Of a DNA stretch of 30,470 nt, positions 6,398 to 14,291 are shown piece by piece; within the stretch, counting starts at the first letter, position 1, and each line of letters opens with the position of its first letter. The stretch spans positions 1 through 30,470 of the forward strand of contig JAEXCG010000047.1 of the NCBI GenBank assembly GCA_023402355.1, in the 5' to 3' direction. The translations under genes and the position numbers were made by a program. A model generated the notes under the pieces. The model had not been told where the DNA came from. It saw only the letters and a list, made by a program, of their open reading frames with translations, and searched no databases. This DNA comes from Bacillota bacterium. Lineage in GTDB: Bacteria; Bacillota; Clostridia; Christensenellales; Aristaeellaceae.

Positions 6398-7906
6398 ATG
6401 GCAACCTTTTACGATGAACCATCGCATACCTTCAGTGAATATCTGCTGATTCCCGGCTATTCGTCGGCCGATTGCATCCCCTCCCGGGTGTCGCTGAAGA
6501 CGCCGGTCGTGAAGTTCCGCAAGGGCGAGGAACCTTCGCTGACCATGAACATCCCGCTCGTTTCCGCGGTCATGCAGTCCGTGTCGGACGACAAGATGGC
6601 CATCGCCCTGGCGCGCGAGGGCGGCATCTCCTTCATCTACGGCTCGCAGACGGTCGAGCAGCAGGCCGAAATGGTCCGCCGCGTGAAGAGCTACAAGGCG
6701 GGCTTCGTTCAGAGCGACTCCAACATCCGCCCGGACCAGACGCTCGCGGACATCTTGGAGCTCAAGGCGCGCACCGGCCACTCCACCGTGGCCGTCACCG
6801 ACGACGGCACGCAGAACGGCCGCCTGATCGGCATCGTCACCAGCCGCGACTACCGCGTGAGCCGCATGGACCCCGGCACGCGGGTGCGCGAGTTCATGAC
6901 GCCCATCGAAAACGTCATCTACGCCAAGGAAGGCATCAGCCTGAAGGAAGCGAACAACGTCATCTGGGATCATAAGCTCAACGCGCTGCCGATTTTGAGC
7001 GAAGAGGGCCGCCTGGTGGCGTTCGTGTTCCGCAAGGACTACGACTCGCACAAGGGCAACCCGGACGAGCTGCTGGATTCGCAGAAGCGCTACGTCGTGG
7101 GCGCGGGCATCAACACGCGCGACTACGAGCAGCGCGTGCCCGCGCTGGTGGAGGCGGGCGCGGACGTGCTGTGCATCGACTCCTCCGAGGGCTACACCGA
7201 ATGGCAGCGCCGCACGCTCTCCTTCATCCGCGAGCGCTACGGCGACGCGGTCAAGGTCGGCGCGGGCAACGTCGTGGACAGGGACGGCTTCCGCTTCCTG
7301 GCCGAGGCGGGCGCGGACTTCGTGAAGGTCGGCATCGGCGGCGGCTCCATCTGCATCACGCGCGAGACCAAGGGCATCGGCCGCGGCCAGGCGACGGCGG
7401 TGATCGAGGTGGCCCAGGCGCGCGACGAGTACTTCAAGGAGACGGGCGTGTACGTGCCGATCTGCTCCGACGGCGGCATCGTGCACGACTATCACATCAC
7501 CCTGGCGCTGGCGATGGGCAGCGACTTCTGCATGCTGGGCCGCTACTTCTCCCGCTTCGACGAGAGCCCGACCAACAAGGTCATGGTGAACGGCAACTAC
7601 ATGAAGGAGTACTGGGGCGAGGGCAGCGCCCGCGCGCGCAACTGGCAGCGCTACGACATGGGCGGGGCGAGCAAGCTCTCGTTTGAGGAGGGCGTGGACT
7701 CCTACGTGCCCTACGCGGGCAGCCTGCACGACAACGTCGGGCTCACGCTGGCGAAGGTGCGCTCCACGATGTGCAACTGCGGCGCGCTCACGATCCCGGA
7801 ATTCCAGGAAAAGGCCAAGCTGACGCTGGTTTCCTCCGTCAGCATCGTCGAGGGCGGCGCGCACGACGTGGTGCTCAAGGATAACTCGGCCACGCAGGTG
7901 AAGTAA
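6398..7906 (+). CDS. guaB: Inosine-5'-monophosphate dehydrogenase, Tritrichomonas-like type
   Basis: A 502-residue enzyme that oxidises IMP to XMP with NAD, the first committed step to GMP. The start is ATG 6398, with AGAGGAGG about 10 nt upstream. The barrel is interrupted by a CBS-pair domain at about residues 105-220. The active-site loop reads GGGSICITRE with catalytic Cys319; Asp261 (CIDSS) and the flap Arg418-Tyr419 (NWQRYD) are present. The loop after Cys (GIGRGQATAV), the EYWGEGSARARNWQRYD segment and the C-terminal TMCNCGAL resemble the 503-residue enzyme of Tritrichomonas foetus, even in residue numbering, rather than the usual 480-490-residue bacterial GuaB. Own promoter and terminator make it monocistronic. 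Confidence 0.95.
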   Translation: MATFYDEPSHTFSEYLLIPGYSSADCIPSRVSLKTPVVKFRKGEEPSLTMNIPLVSAVMQSVSDDKMAIALAREGGISFIYGSQTVEQQAEMVRRVKSYKAGFVQSDSNIRPDQTLADILELKARTGHSTVAVTDDGTQNGRLIGIVTSRDYRVSRMDPGTRVREFMTPIENVIYAKEGISLKEANNVIWDHKLNALPILSEEGRLVAFVFRKDYDSHKGNPDELLDSQKRYVVGAGINTRDYEQRVPALVEAGADVLCIDSSEGYTEWQRRTLSFIRERYGDAVKVGAGNVVDRDGFRFLAEAGADFVKVGIGGGSICITRETKGIGRGQATAVIEVAQARDEYFKETGVYVPICSDGGIVHDYHITLALAMGSDFCMLGRYFSRFDESPTNKVMVNGNYMKEYWGEGSARARNWQRYDMGGASKLSFEEGVDSYVPYAGSLHDNVGLTLAKVRSTMCNCGALTIPEFQEKAKLTLVSSVSIVEGGAHDVVLKDNSATQVK

Positions 7907-7925
7907 GCCAATCCGTTTGTAATAG

Positions 7926-7965
7926 CGCTGCCGCAGACTTAAAAAATCTGCGGCAGCGTTGTTTT
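7926..7965 (+). terminator. Intrinsic terminator after guaB
   Basis: CGCTGCCGCAGA (7926-7937) pairs perfectly with TCTGCGGCAGCG (7947-7958) and is followed by TTGTTTT. Confidence 0.92.
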
Positions 7966-8058
7966 ATGAAATGCCAAAGGGCATACAGAATGATGAGCTG
8001 ATCGGGAAAGCATCACGATCCTTGAAGCCCTGATGATTGCATGCGCACCCTAAATCGA

Positions 8059-9195
8059 TTACATTTCAAAGGTCGTGAAGATCTGTAGATAACCTGAATC
8101 CGACATATCTATAGCGATGCGAAGGGTAATGCCGCCTTCTGACCAGGAGCTTTCTTTACGAGCCGGCGCTTTTAGATTTGATGGATCAAAGAACGCGGTC
8201 AACGCATCGAAAAGGAGCAAATCCATTTGATCTATACGCTCGTGGGCAAATAACAGCGAAAAGGAGGCGTAAAGGTTATTGAGCCCTAACATGACGCTGT
8301 CATGAAACTGCTCAAGTATTTTTTCCTCATCCTGTAGGAGGGAGATGCTGCAGACTGTTTCCGTCGTTTTGACGACGTGCGTATCGGGGTTTACGTAAAC
8401 GTACAGTATCCAGCCATCGTCGAATAAATAGCTGTCATGGTGGACGCTGCCCTGAAGGAACGTGTTTTTTTCAGCCTCTGCGAGTGTCTTTCCGTAAAAG
8501 CTATGAGAGAACCGGTCAAAGCGCATTTGATACTGATCGTAGCTGTACGCCGGGTTTAAATCTGGTAGGATCAGGCCAAGCGCCTCCACATCGACGGGCT
8601 TCTCAAGATTTTTAGGTTGCGCCAGAAGCGCGTAACAGAGGAACTCTCCTTTTAAATAAGCGGAAAACGTGTAATTCCCTTTATCCGCGCTAACGCAGAT
8701 GTCGTCTTTTTCGTCTTTTCTGCTCTGTGCAAGCAAAGGGAAATACAGCTTCGAATTAAAGAAATCAGTCGCTTCCGAGTTCGTCAGTCCTGTCAATGCG
8801 GCGGTAATGGAATAGGCGTTTGTTTGAAAGGTAAATGTCGATTTCTGCATGTCTTGCGTGGGGAAGCCCGCCAGTCCTTCGCTGCGCAGGAGCACCGCTT
8901 TTAGCGAATGATCCTGAGCGTCACAAAAGAGATAAAGACTACCCCACGAATTTACGTTGAAACAAAAAATGTTGGTCTGGTCGTCGAAAGGAAGGAGCTG
9001 CATAAAAACCGGAGCGACATCCGCTTTAAAAAACGCTGCGGACTGACTATGCGTCAAACTGTCGACGTACTTTTCCCAAAAGATATCGGCGGACATAGGG
9101 GAACCCGTTTCTTCCGCGCGGGCGCATGTTCCAGTCAAAAGAGCCAGCAAAAGAAATAAGATCAAGAAGCGTTGTCGGGTCTTCACAGCATGCAA
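8059..9195 (-). CDS. Predicted secreted protein of unknown function
   Basis: I do not recognise this 378-residue protein. The start appears to be TTG at 9195, with AAAGGGGG 8 nt upstream; a GTG three codons later (9186) is the alternative. A positively charged N-terminus, a hydrophobic core (LILFLLLALL) and an ARA-EE cleavage site make a Sec signal peptide. The Cys just before the cleavage site does not fit a lipobox. The mature part is rich in Phe, Ser and Asp, has no further membrane helix, and ends in a beta-rich segment. Base composition is clearly lower in GC than the surrounding genes, and codon use (many A/T third positions) differs too, suggesting later acquisition. It has its own consensus promoter and lies opposite to guaB and the guaA homologue. 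Confidence 0.8.
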   Translation of the reverse strand: MHAVKTRQRFLILFLLLALLTGTCARAEETGSPMSADIFWEKYVDSLTHSQSAAFFKADVAPVFMQLLPFDDQTNIFCFNVNSWGSLYLFCDAQDHSLKAVLLRSEGLAGFPTQDMQKSTFTFQTNAYSITAALTGLTNSEATDFFNSKLYFPLLAQSRKDEKDDICVSADKGNYTFSAYLKGEFLCYALLAQPKNLEKPVDVEALGLILPDLNPAYSYDQYQMRFDRFSHSFYGKTLAEAEKNTFLQGSVHHDSYLFDDGWILYVYVNPDTHVVKTTETVCSISLLQDEEKILEQFHDSVMLGLNNLYASFSLLFAHERIDQMDLLLFDALTAFFDPSNLKAPARKESSWSEGGITLRIAIDMSDSGYLQIFTTFEM

Positions 9196-9227
9196 TCTGT
9201 TCGCCCCCTTTTTATTGTTATAAAAAT

Positions 9228-9256
9228 ATTGTAAAATAGAATGATGAAAATGTCAA
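9228..9256 (-). promoter_or_regulatory. Consensus sigma-A promoter for the secreted-protein gene
   Basis: On the minus strand TTGACA (9256-9251) is followed after 17 nt by TACAAT (9233-9228), about 30 nt before the TTG start. 9257-9521 holds no recognisable gene; a 5-bp hairpin (GCTGA/TCAGC) lies near 9292-9307. Confidence 0.82.
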
Positions 9257-9521
9257 TCATGCCCACGGCACGAGACGGGATAAAATACTTGCTGAATCGA
9301 CTCAGCGAAGCGTAGGCGCCCATTGATTGCAACAATTCTTACCGACTGAAAGTGAATCACAGAAACGCCCCGCTCATCATTTTACCGGCTATTGCGGGCA
9401 TAAATTCCGCGTATGCAGCACAGAATACGCAGGGGTTCATCTGCATGGAAGGAAAATGCCGCCTTTACGCAGAATAAATAAGGAATCGGAAATCTGCCTG
9501 TACGCCGGAGGAGGAACAGCC

Positions 9522-10976
9522 ATGCGGGACATGATCCTGGTAGTGGACTATCAACACGATTTTTGCCGTAACATCGCGCGAAAGCTGCGCGCCGAGCACA
9601 TCTACTGCAAGGTGGTGGCGCGGGACACGGCGGTGGAGCAGCTTCGGGCGCAGGAGGCCTCCGGCGTCATCCTGGCGGGCGGGGTGGAGGACTGCGAAAA
9701 CACGCAGGAGCAGCTCGCGGACTGCGCGCGCATCGTGTCGCTCGGCCTGCCGGTGCTGGCGATGGGCAGCGCTTCGCTGCTGCTGCTCGGCACCCTGGGC
9801 GGCGCGGCGGGCGAGGTCTGCGTGCGCGAGCAGGCGCAGTCCGTGCGCTACGCCGACATCCCGCTCTTCGACGGGCTGGCGGAGGGCGAGCGCTGGCTGA
9901 ACTGCGCGCGCACGCTGTCGCTGCCGCCGGAGGTCACGGCCATCGCCGAGTGCGAGGCGGGCACGGTCGCCTTCGGCCACAGCCACCAGCCGCTCTACGG
10001 CGTGCAGTTCCAGGTGGAGCAGAACGACCCGGACGGCATGGCGATCCTCTCCAACTTCGCCCAGCGCATCTGCCGGTGCACCACCTGGTGGTCCACCGAG
10101 GCGTTCATCGAGCGCAGCCAGAGCGAGATTCTGCGCGTGGCGGGGGAGGGGCGCGCGCTGTGCGCGGTGAGCGGCGGCGTGGATTCCACGGTCTGCGCGA
10201 TGCTGACCTACCGGGCGCTGGGCGCGCGCATGCAGGCCGTGATCGTGGACAACGGCCTCTTGCGCGAGGGCGAGGCCGACGCGGCCTACGCCATGCTTTC
10301 GGACATGGACATCTCCACCGCGCGCGTCGACGTTTCCAAGGAAGCGTTTAAGGCGCTGGCGGGGCTTTCCGACATGGAGGAAAAGCGCCGCGCGGTCACG
10401 GGCGTCATGAACGCGGCGGTCGATTCCTTCGCCCGCTCGATGGGCGGCGTGCAGGTGATGGTGCAGGGCACCAATTACTCGGACATCATGGCAGGCCACC
10501 TGCCGGAGCGCGCGCCGGAGGGAGAGGTGCGCGCCGTGCTGCCGCTGCGCGAGCTGTTCAAGGACGAGGTGCGCCGCGTGGCGGAGCAGCTCAGCCTGCC
10601 GCCCGAGGCGTCGCGCCGCCCGCCCTTCCCGGCGGCGGGGCTCGCGATGCGCATCGTGGGCGAGACGACGCCCCAGCGCGTCGCCATCCTGCGCGCGGCG
10701 GACGCGATCCTCACGGAGGAAATCCGCTCCTCCGGGCAGGACAAGCGGCTGACGAAGTACTTCCCCACGCTGGCCGGCGGCGCGCAGGCGGGGTTTGCGG
10801 GCGAGCTCATCGTGCTGCGCGCGGTGCACGCGAGCGACAGCAAGATGCTGCCCGCGCGGCTGGCCTACGACCTGACCGAGCGCGTGACCGAGCGCATTCT
10901 GGACACGGTGCCGGGCGTGAGCCGGGTGTTTTACGACCTGACGCCCGGCTCCGAGCAGGACGAGGGGTTCCAGTAA
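9522..10976 (+). CDS. GMP synthase (GuaA) homologue with inactive glutaminase domain
   Basis: A 484-residue protein with GuaA architecture: class I amidotransferase domain (about 1-185), ATP pyrophosphatase (about 195-375) and C-terminal dimerisation domain. The start is ATG 9522 with GGAGGAGG at 9507; an in-frame extension to 9327 lacks a ribosome binding site. The pyrophosphatase loop SGGVDST (217-223) and VDNGLL are intact. The nucleophile motif GICYG of GuaA is replaced by AMGSA (Cys to Gly82), and FHPE by FQVE (His to Gln164); only the Glu remains, so glutamine hydrolysis should be lost. The KSHHNVGGLP loop is missing, PGPGL reads PAAGL, and the KPPxTIEWE end that contacts XMP is replaced by TPGSEQDEGFQ. 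It may be an ammonia-dependent enzyme or act on another substrate; calling it guaA is unsafe. Confidence 0.85.
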   Translation: MRDMILVVDYQHDFCRNIARKLRAEHIYCKVVARDTAVEQLRAQEASGVILAGGVEDCENTQEQLADCARIVSLGLPVLAMGSASLLLLGTLGGAAGEVCVREQAQSVRYADIPLFDGLAEGERWLNCARTLSLPPEVTAIAECEAGTVAFGHSHQPLYGVQFQVEQNDPDGMAILSNFAQRICRCTTWWSTEAFIERSQSEILRVAGEGRALCAVSGGVDSTVCAMLTYRALGARMQAVIVDNGLLREGEADAAYAMLSDMDISTARVDVSKEAFKALAGLSDMEEKRRAVTGVMNAAVDSFARSMGGVQVMVQGTNYSDIMAGHLPERAPEGEVRAVLPLRELFKDEVRRVAEQLSLPPEASRRPPFPAAGLAMRIVGETTPQRVAILRAADAILTEEIRSSGQDKRLTKYFPTLAGGAQAGFAGELIVLRAVHASDSKMLPARLAYDLTERVTERILDTVPGVSRVFYDLTPGSEQDEGFQ

Positions 10977-10985
10977 TTGCCCCGC

Positions 10986-11014
10986 TTGACAGCGCGGCGC
11001 GCGTCTGCTATACT
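10986..11014 (+). promoter_or_regulatory. Consensus promoter for the MutS2-like operon leader
   Basis: TTGACA (10986-10991), 17-nt spacer, TATACT (11009-11014), starting only 10 nt after the preceding stop codon. Initiation near 11021 gives a leader of about 385 nt before the MutS2-like start. Confidence 0.88.
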
Positions 11015-11044
11015 ACAAGCCAGCAAACACAGGGAGGATTTTTG

Positions 11045-11080
11045 ATGTCGGTCAGCATTGTGGAGAAGCTCCACAACTAA
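11045..11080 (+). CDS. 11-codon leader ORF containing a perfect hairpin
   Basis: An ATG at 11045 has an AGGGAGGA ribosome binding site (11031-11038) and opens an 11-residue ORF, MSVSIVEKLHN, about 25 nt after the predicted transcription start. Inside it TTGTGGAG (11058-11065), loop AAG and CTCCACAA (11069-11076) form an 8-bp perfect hairpin. There is no run of a single amino acid codon as in classical amino acid attenuators. The strong signals suggest it is translated; a regulatory role on the downstream terminators is inference. The stretch 11081-11183 has no further ORF with a ribosome binding site. Confidence 0.5.
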   Translation: MSVSIVEKLHN

Positions 11081-11183
11081 ACAGCCTTTGCGAGGGGAAA
11101 CGGCGGGCGACGCTCCGCTTTGTTTTAGACCCTTGCGCTGTAGAACGCTGCCGACGCCCAAACCTGCCGTCATGAGACGACGC

Positions 11184-11219
11184 GGGCGCAACGGGCATGT
11201 TCCGTTGCGCCCTTTCTTT
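11184..11219 (+). terminator. Terminator 1 in the MutS2-like operon leader
   Basis: GGGCGCAACGG (11184-11194) pairs perfectly with CCGTTGCGCCC (11202-11212), followed by TTTCTTT. It would end a transcript of about 200 nt. An upstream TTGCGCT near 11133-11140 could pair with part of the 5' arm, a weak candidate anti-terminator. Confidence 0.88.
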
Positions 11220-11315
11220 GCTCCATCGATTTTCGCGCGCCCCCGCCCGGATGCGCGGGGCGCATGAAAGATCGAGCCTGAGCGGAAGAGAAGCGGACGC
11301 TGTCCGCCGTCGCCC

Positions 11316-11380
11316 AATGCCCGCAGGGGACGTATGCCCGCACGCAACGCGTACGGCGGCCGTCCTCTGCGGGCATTTTT
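11316..11380 (+). terminator. Terminator 2 in the MutS2-like operon leader
   Basis: A 17-bp stem with one G-U pair (11316-11332 with 11361-11377) closes a 28-nt loop and runs into TTTTT. It ends only 26 nt before the MutS2-like start codon, so transcription must read through or be released from it. Confidence 0.85.
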
Positions 11381-11406
11381 GGCATGTAGAAGGGAAAGAT
11401 GATTTC

Positions 11407-13476
11407 ATGAACCAAACCGAAAAGGCTTTAGAATTCGACACCATCCGGCAGATGCTCGCGGAGTACGCGCTGTGCGAGCGGGCGAAGGAGCGGCTTAGGG
11501 CGCTCGCCCCCACGCTCAGCGAGGCGGAATGCCGCCGCCGTCTTGCGCAGACGAGCGACGCCCGCGCCGTGCTCGACGCCTGCGGCGCGCCGCCGCTGGT
11601 CCCGATGCAGGACGTTGAAAAGACGCTGGCGCTGTGCGCGGCGGGCGCGATGCTGCTGCCGGGGCAGCTCACGCAGCTCGCGCGGTTCAGCGTGGCCTGC
11701 GAGCGCATGCGCGCCTACCTTTCGCGCGCGGCGGGCGGGGCCTCGTTCGTCGCGGGGTACGGCGGGAGCATGGGCGGGCTGCGGGACCTCGCGGAGGAGA
11801 TCGAGCGCTGCATCCGCGGGGAGGAGATCGAGGCCTCGGCCTCGCCGAAGCTTCGCGACGTGCGCCGCAGGCTGGAGAGCGTGCGCGCGCAGATTCAGTC
11901 GAAGCTCGCCTCCATCGTGCAGTCGCGGCGCGCGATGCTCACCGACGGCACGATCGTGCAGCGTAGCGGCCGCTTCGCGCTGCCCGTGCGGCGCGAGTGC
12001 CGCGGCCAGTTCGCGGGCAGCGTGCTGGACGTGTCGGGCTCCGGCTCCACGGTCTTCATGGAGCCCGCGGCCGTGGGCAAGCTGCAGGAGCAGGCAAACG
12101 AGCTGATGATGGAGGAGGAGGCCGAGAAGCGCCGCATTCTCTACACGCTCAGCGCGCTCGTACAGGAGGAGGAGGCGACGTTTCGCCTCAACATGCAGGC
12201 CATGGAAGAGCTGGACTTCGTGTTCGCGAAGGCCAAGCTCAGCCAGGCCATGGACGGGCGCGAGCCGGAGATCACGCTGGAGCGGCGCATTCGCCTGCGC
12301 GGCGCGCGCCACCCGCTGCTGGAGCGGGAGGCCTGCGTGCCGCTCGACTTTGAGATGGCGGACGGCAGGCGCGGCGTGATCGTCACCGGGCCCAACACCG
12401 GCGGCAAGACCGTGATGCTCAAGACCGTGGGCCTGCTTTCGATGATGGCGCAAAGCGGCCTGCACGTGCCCGCCGGGGAGGGCAGCACGCTTTGCATGCA
12501 CAGCGCCTATTTGTGCGACATCGGGGACGGGCAGAGCATCTCGGAAAACCTGTCCACCTTCTCCGCGCACATGACGAACATCATCGACATATTGAAGCGG
12601 AGCGACCGGGAGAGCCTGGTGCTGCTGGATGAGCTGGGCTCGGGCACCGACCCGGCGGAGGGCATGGGCATCGCCGTGGCGGTGCTGGAGGAGCTGCGCC
12701 TGTGCGGGTGCATGCTGGTCGCGACCACCCACTACCCGGAGGTCAAGGCCTACGCGCAGCGGGCGGAGGGCTTCGTGAACGCGCGCATGGCGTTCGACCG
12801 GGAAAGCCTGCGGCCCACCTACGTGCTGGAGATCGGCCAGGCGGGCGAGAGCTGCGCGCTCTACATCGCGCGCAGGCTGGGGCTGCCGGAGCACGTGCTC
12901 CGCCGCGCCGGGCAGGCCGCCTACGGCGCGGCGCGGGCGGAGAGCCCGGCGGCGGCGCCCCGGAGGGAAGACGCGACTCGGCAGGGCGACACGCCCCGGC
13001 TGGGAGCCGAGCCTTGGCCGGGGGCCGAACCTCGGCAGGGCGACACGCCCCGGCTGGGAGCCGAGTCTTGGCAGGGCGACACGCCCCGGTCGGGGGCCGA
13101 AATTTGGAAGGGCGACACGCCCCGGCCGGGGGCCGAACCTCGGCTGAAGAGGGAGAACGCGCCGCGCGCGCAGAGCGCCCACGCGCTGTCGTTCGGCATC
13201 GGGGACAGCGTGCGCGTCTACCCCGGCGGGGAGACGGGCATCGTGTTCGAGACGGCCAACGCGCGCGGGGAAATCGGCGTGCAGGTCAAGGGCAAAAAGG
13301 CGCTGTACCCCCACAAGCGGGTCCGCCGCATCGCAAAGGCGAGCGACATGTACCCGGAGGACTACGACTTCTCGATCGTGTTCGACACGGTGGAAAACAG
13401 AAAGGCGCGGCGCATTCTGGAAAAGCGCTACGACCCCCAGGCGCAGGTACGCTACGACGGGGAGGGGAAGGCATGA
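11407..13476 (+). CDS. MutS2-like ATPase lacking the Smr domain
   Basis: A 689-residue MutS-superfamily protein with the MutS2 core: N-terminal segment, clamp/lever coiled coil (about 150-280) and ATPase with Walker A TGPNTGGKT (327-335), Walker B VLLDELGSGTDP (405-416) and THYPE. Start ATG 11407 has AGAAGGGAAAG upstream. Canonical MutS2 is about 785 residues and ends in an Smr nuclease domain; here residues 595-689 instead form a KOW-like beta segment (VRVYPGGETGIV) and a tail with DMYPEDYDFSIVFDTVENRKARR, a pattern I associate with a clostridial Smr-less branch. Residues 525-579 are a tandem-repeat linker. Without Smr, the ribosome-rescue or DNA-nicking role of MutS2 cannot be assumed. It overlaps the next gene by 4 nt. 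Confidence 0.88.
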   Translation: MNQTEKALEFDTIRQMLAEYALCERAKERLRALAPTLSEAECRRRLAQTSDARAVLDACGAPPLVPMQDVEKTLALCAAGAMLLPGQLTQLARFSVACERMRAYLSRAAGGASFVAGYGGSMGGLRDLAEEIERCIRGEEIEASASPKLRDVRRRLESVRAQIQSKLASIVQSRRAMLTDGTIVQRSGRFALPVRRECRGQFAGSVLDVSGSGSTVFMEPAAVGKLQEQANELMMEEEAEKRRILYTLSALVQEEEATFRLNMQAMEELDFVFAKAKLSQAMDGREPEITLERRIRLRGARHPLLEREACVPLDFEMADGRRGVIVTGPNTGGKTVMLKTVGLLSMMAQSGLHVPAGEGSTLCMHSAYLCDIGDGQSISENLSTFSAHMTNIIDILKRSDRESLVLLDELGSGTDPAEGMGIAVAVLEELRLCGCMLVATTHYPEVKAYAQRAEGFVNARMAFDRESLRPTYVLEIGQAGESCALYIARRLGLPEHVLRRAGQAAYGAARAESPAAAPRREDATRQGDTPRLGAEPWPGAEPRQGDTPRLGAESWQGDTPRSGAEIWKGDTPRPGAEPRLKRENAPRAQSAHALSFGIGDSVRVYPGGETGIVFETANARGEIGVQVKGKKALYPHKRVRRIAKASDMYPEDYDFSIVFDTVENRKARRILEKRYDPQAQVRYDGEGKA
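12979..13143 (+). repeat. In-frame 36-bp tandem repeats in the MutS2-like gene
   Basis: About four degenerate units encode a 12-residue repeat of the form QGDTPRLGAEPW; the first unit carries an extra PGAEP piece. All units keep frame. They lie in the linker between the ATPase and the C-terminal domain, the place where length variation should be tolerated. Confidence 0.85.
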
Positions 13477-14291
13477 GCGCGATTTTGGCGCGGGGGCTTA
13501 CGAAGACGTACCGCCGCTTTGAAAAGCAGGAGGGGCTGCTGGGCAGCGTGAAGTCGCTGCTGCACCGCAGGTACGTGGAAAAGACGGCGCTGCGGGGCTT
13601 CGACCTGCGCGTGGAGCCCGGGGAGTTCCTGGCCCTCATCGGGCCCAACGGCGCGGGCAAGACGACGCTGGTGAAGCTGCTGACGGGCATCATCGCGCCC
13701 ACGGGCGGCGAGGTGTCGGTGCTCGGCTACGAGCCCAGCAGGCTGCAAAACGCGCTCAAGAAGCGCTACGCGGTGGTCATGGGCCAGAAGAGCCAGCTCT
13801 TCCCGGAGCTGACGGCGGCGGACACGTTCCTGCTCATGCGCGAGATGTACGAAATCCCCGAAGCGCGCTACCGCGAAAACCTGCGCGAGTTCACGCGCCT
13901 GTTCGACGCGGAGGGGCTTTTCAGCGTGCAGGTGCGCACGCTTTCGCTGGGCGAGCGCATGAAGATGGAGCTGATCGCCTCGCTTTTGCACGACCCGGAG
14001 GCGCTGTTCCTGGACGAACCGACGCTGGGGCTGGACGCCGTGGCCCAGCACCAGGTGCGCGCCTTTCTGCGCGAGGTGAACCGGCGGCGCGGCACGACGA
14101 TCCTGCTCACGTCGCACTACATGGAGGACATCCTGCAGCTCTGCGGGCGCTGCGTGGTCGTCACGGAGGGCGAAAAGCGCTACGACGGGGAGACGCAGGC
14201 GCTCTTCGAGCGATACCGGCGGCCGGACGACGCGGACGTGGGCGAGACGGTGGCGCGCATCTACCGGGAAGCGGGGAGGGCGGGCGCATGA
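13473..14291 (+). CDS. ABC-2 exporter ATP-binding subunit
   Basis: A 272-residue ATPase for the two membrane proteins encoded next. Walker A is GPNGAGKTT (about residues 53-61), the signature is LSLGERMKMEL, Walker B is ALFLDEPTLGLD, and the H-loop is TSHYMED. The Q-loop region MGQKSQLFPEL and the N-terminal LTKTYRRFEKQEGLLGSVKSL, with a long insertion before the first strand, fit the subgroup that pairs with ABC2_membrane_6 (DUF990) permeases, such as viologen/drug exporters. It starts at ATG 13473, overlapping the MutS2-like stop in ATGA. Confidence 0.9.
   Translation: MSAILARGLTKTYRRFEKQEGLLGSVKSLLHRRYVEKTALRGFDLRVEPGEFLALIGPNGAGKTTLVKLLTGIIAPTGGEVSVLGYEPSRLQNALKKRYAVVMGQKSQLFPELTAADTFLLMREMYEIPEARYRENLREFTRLFDAEGLFSVQVRTLSLGERMKMELIASLLHDPEALFLDEPTLGLDAVAQHQVRAFLREVNRRRGTTILLTSHYMEDILQLCGRCVVVTEGEKRYDGETQALFERYRRPDDADVGETVARIYREAGRAGA

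Noticed and set aside
9327..9521. N-terminal extension of the GuaA homologue
   Set aside because: The ATG at 9522 has GGAGGAGG upstream and begins the amidotransferase fold; the extension has no counterpart in GuaA.
9465..10829. 454-codon minus-strand frame opposite the GuaA homologue
   Set aside because: Antisense shadow: no domain, Arg/His/Ala/Leu bias.
11015..11406. Known riboswitch, T-box, 6S, SRP or RNase P RNA in the MutS2-like leader
   Set aside because: I looked for the T-box TGGN/AGGGTGGNACCGCG bulge, RNase P and SRP conserved cores and purine/SAM-type motifs and found none.
12979..13143. CRISPR-like regular repeats
   Set aside because: Units are contiguous, in frame, and without unique spacers; they are a protein tandem repeat.
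11428..13314. 628-codon minus-strand open frame opposite the MutS2-like gene
   Set aside because: Low-complexity composition without motifs, no ribosome binding site, fully inside a clear plus-strand gene.
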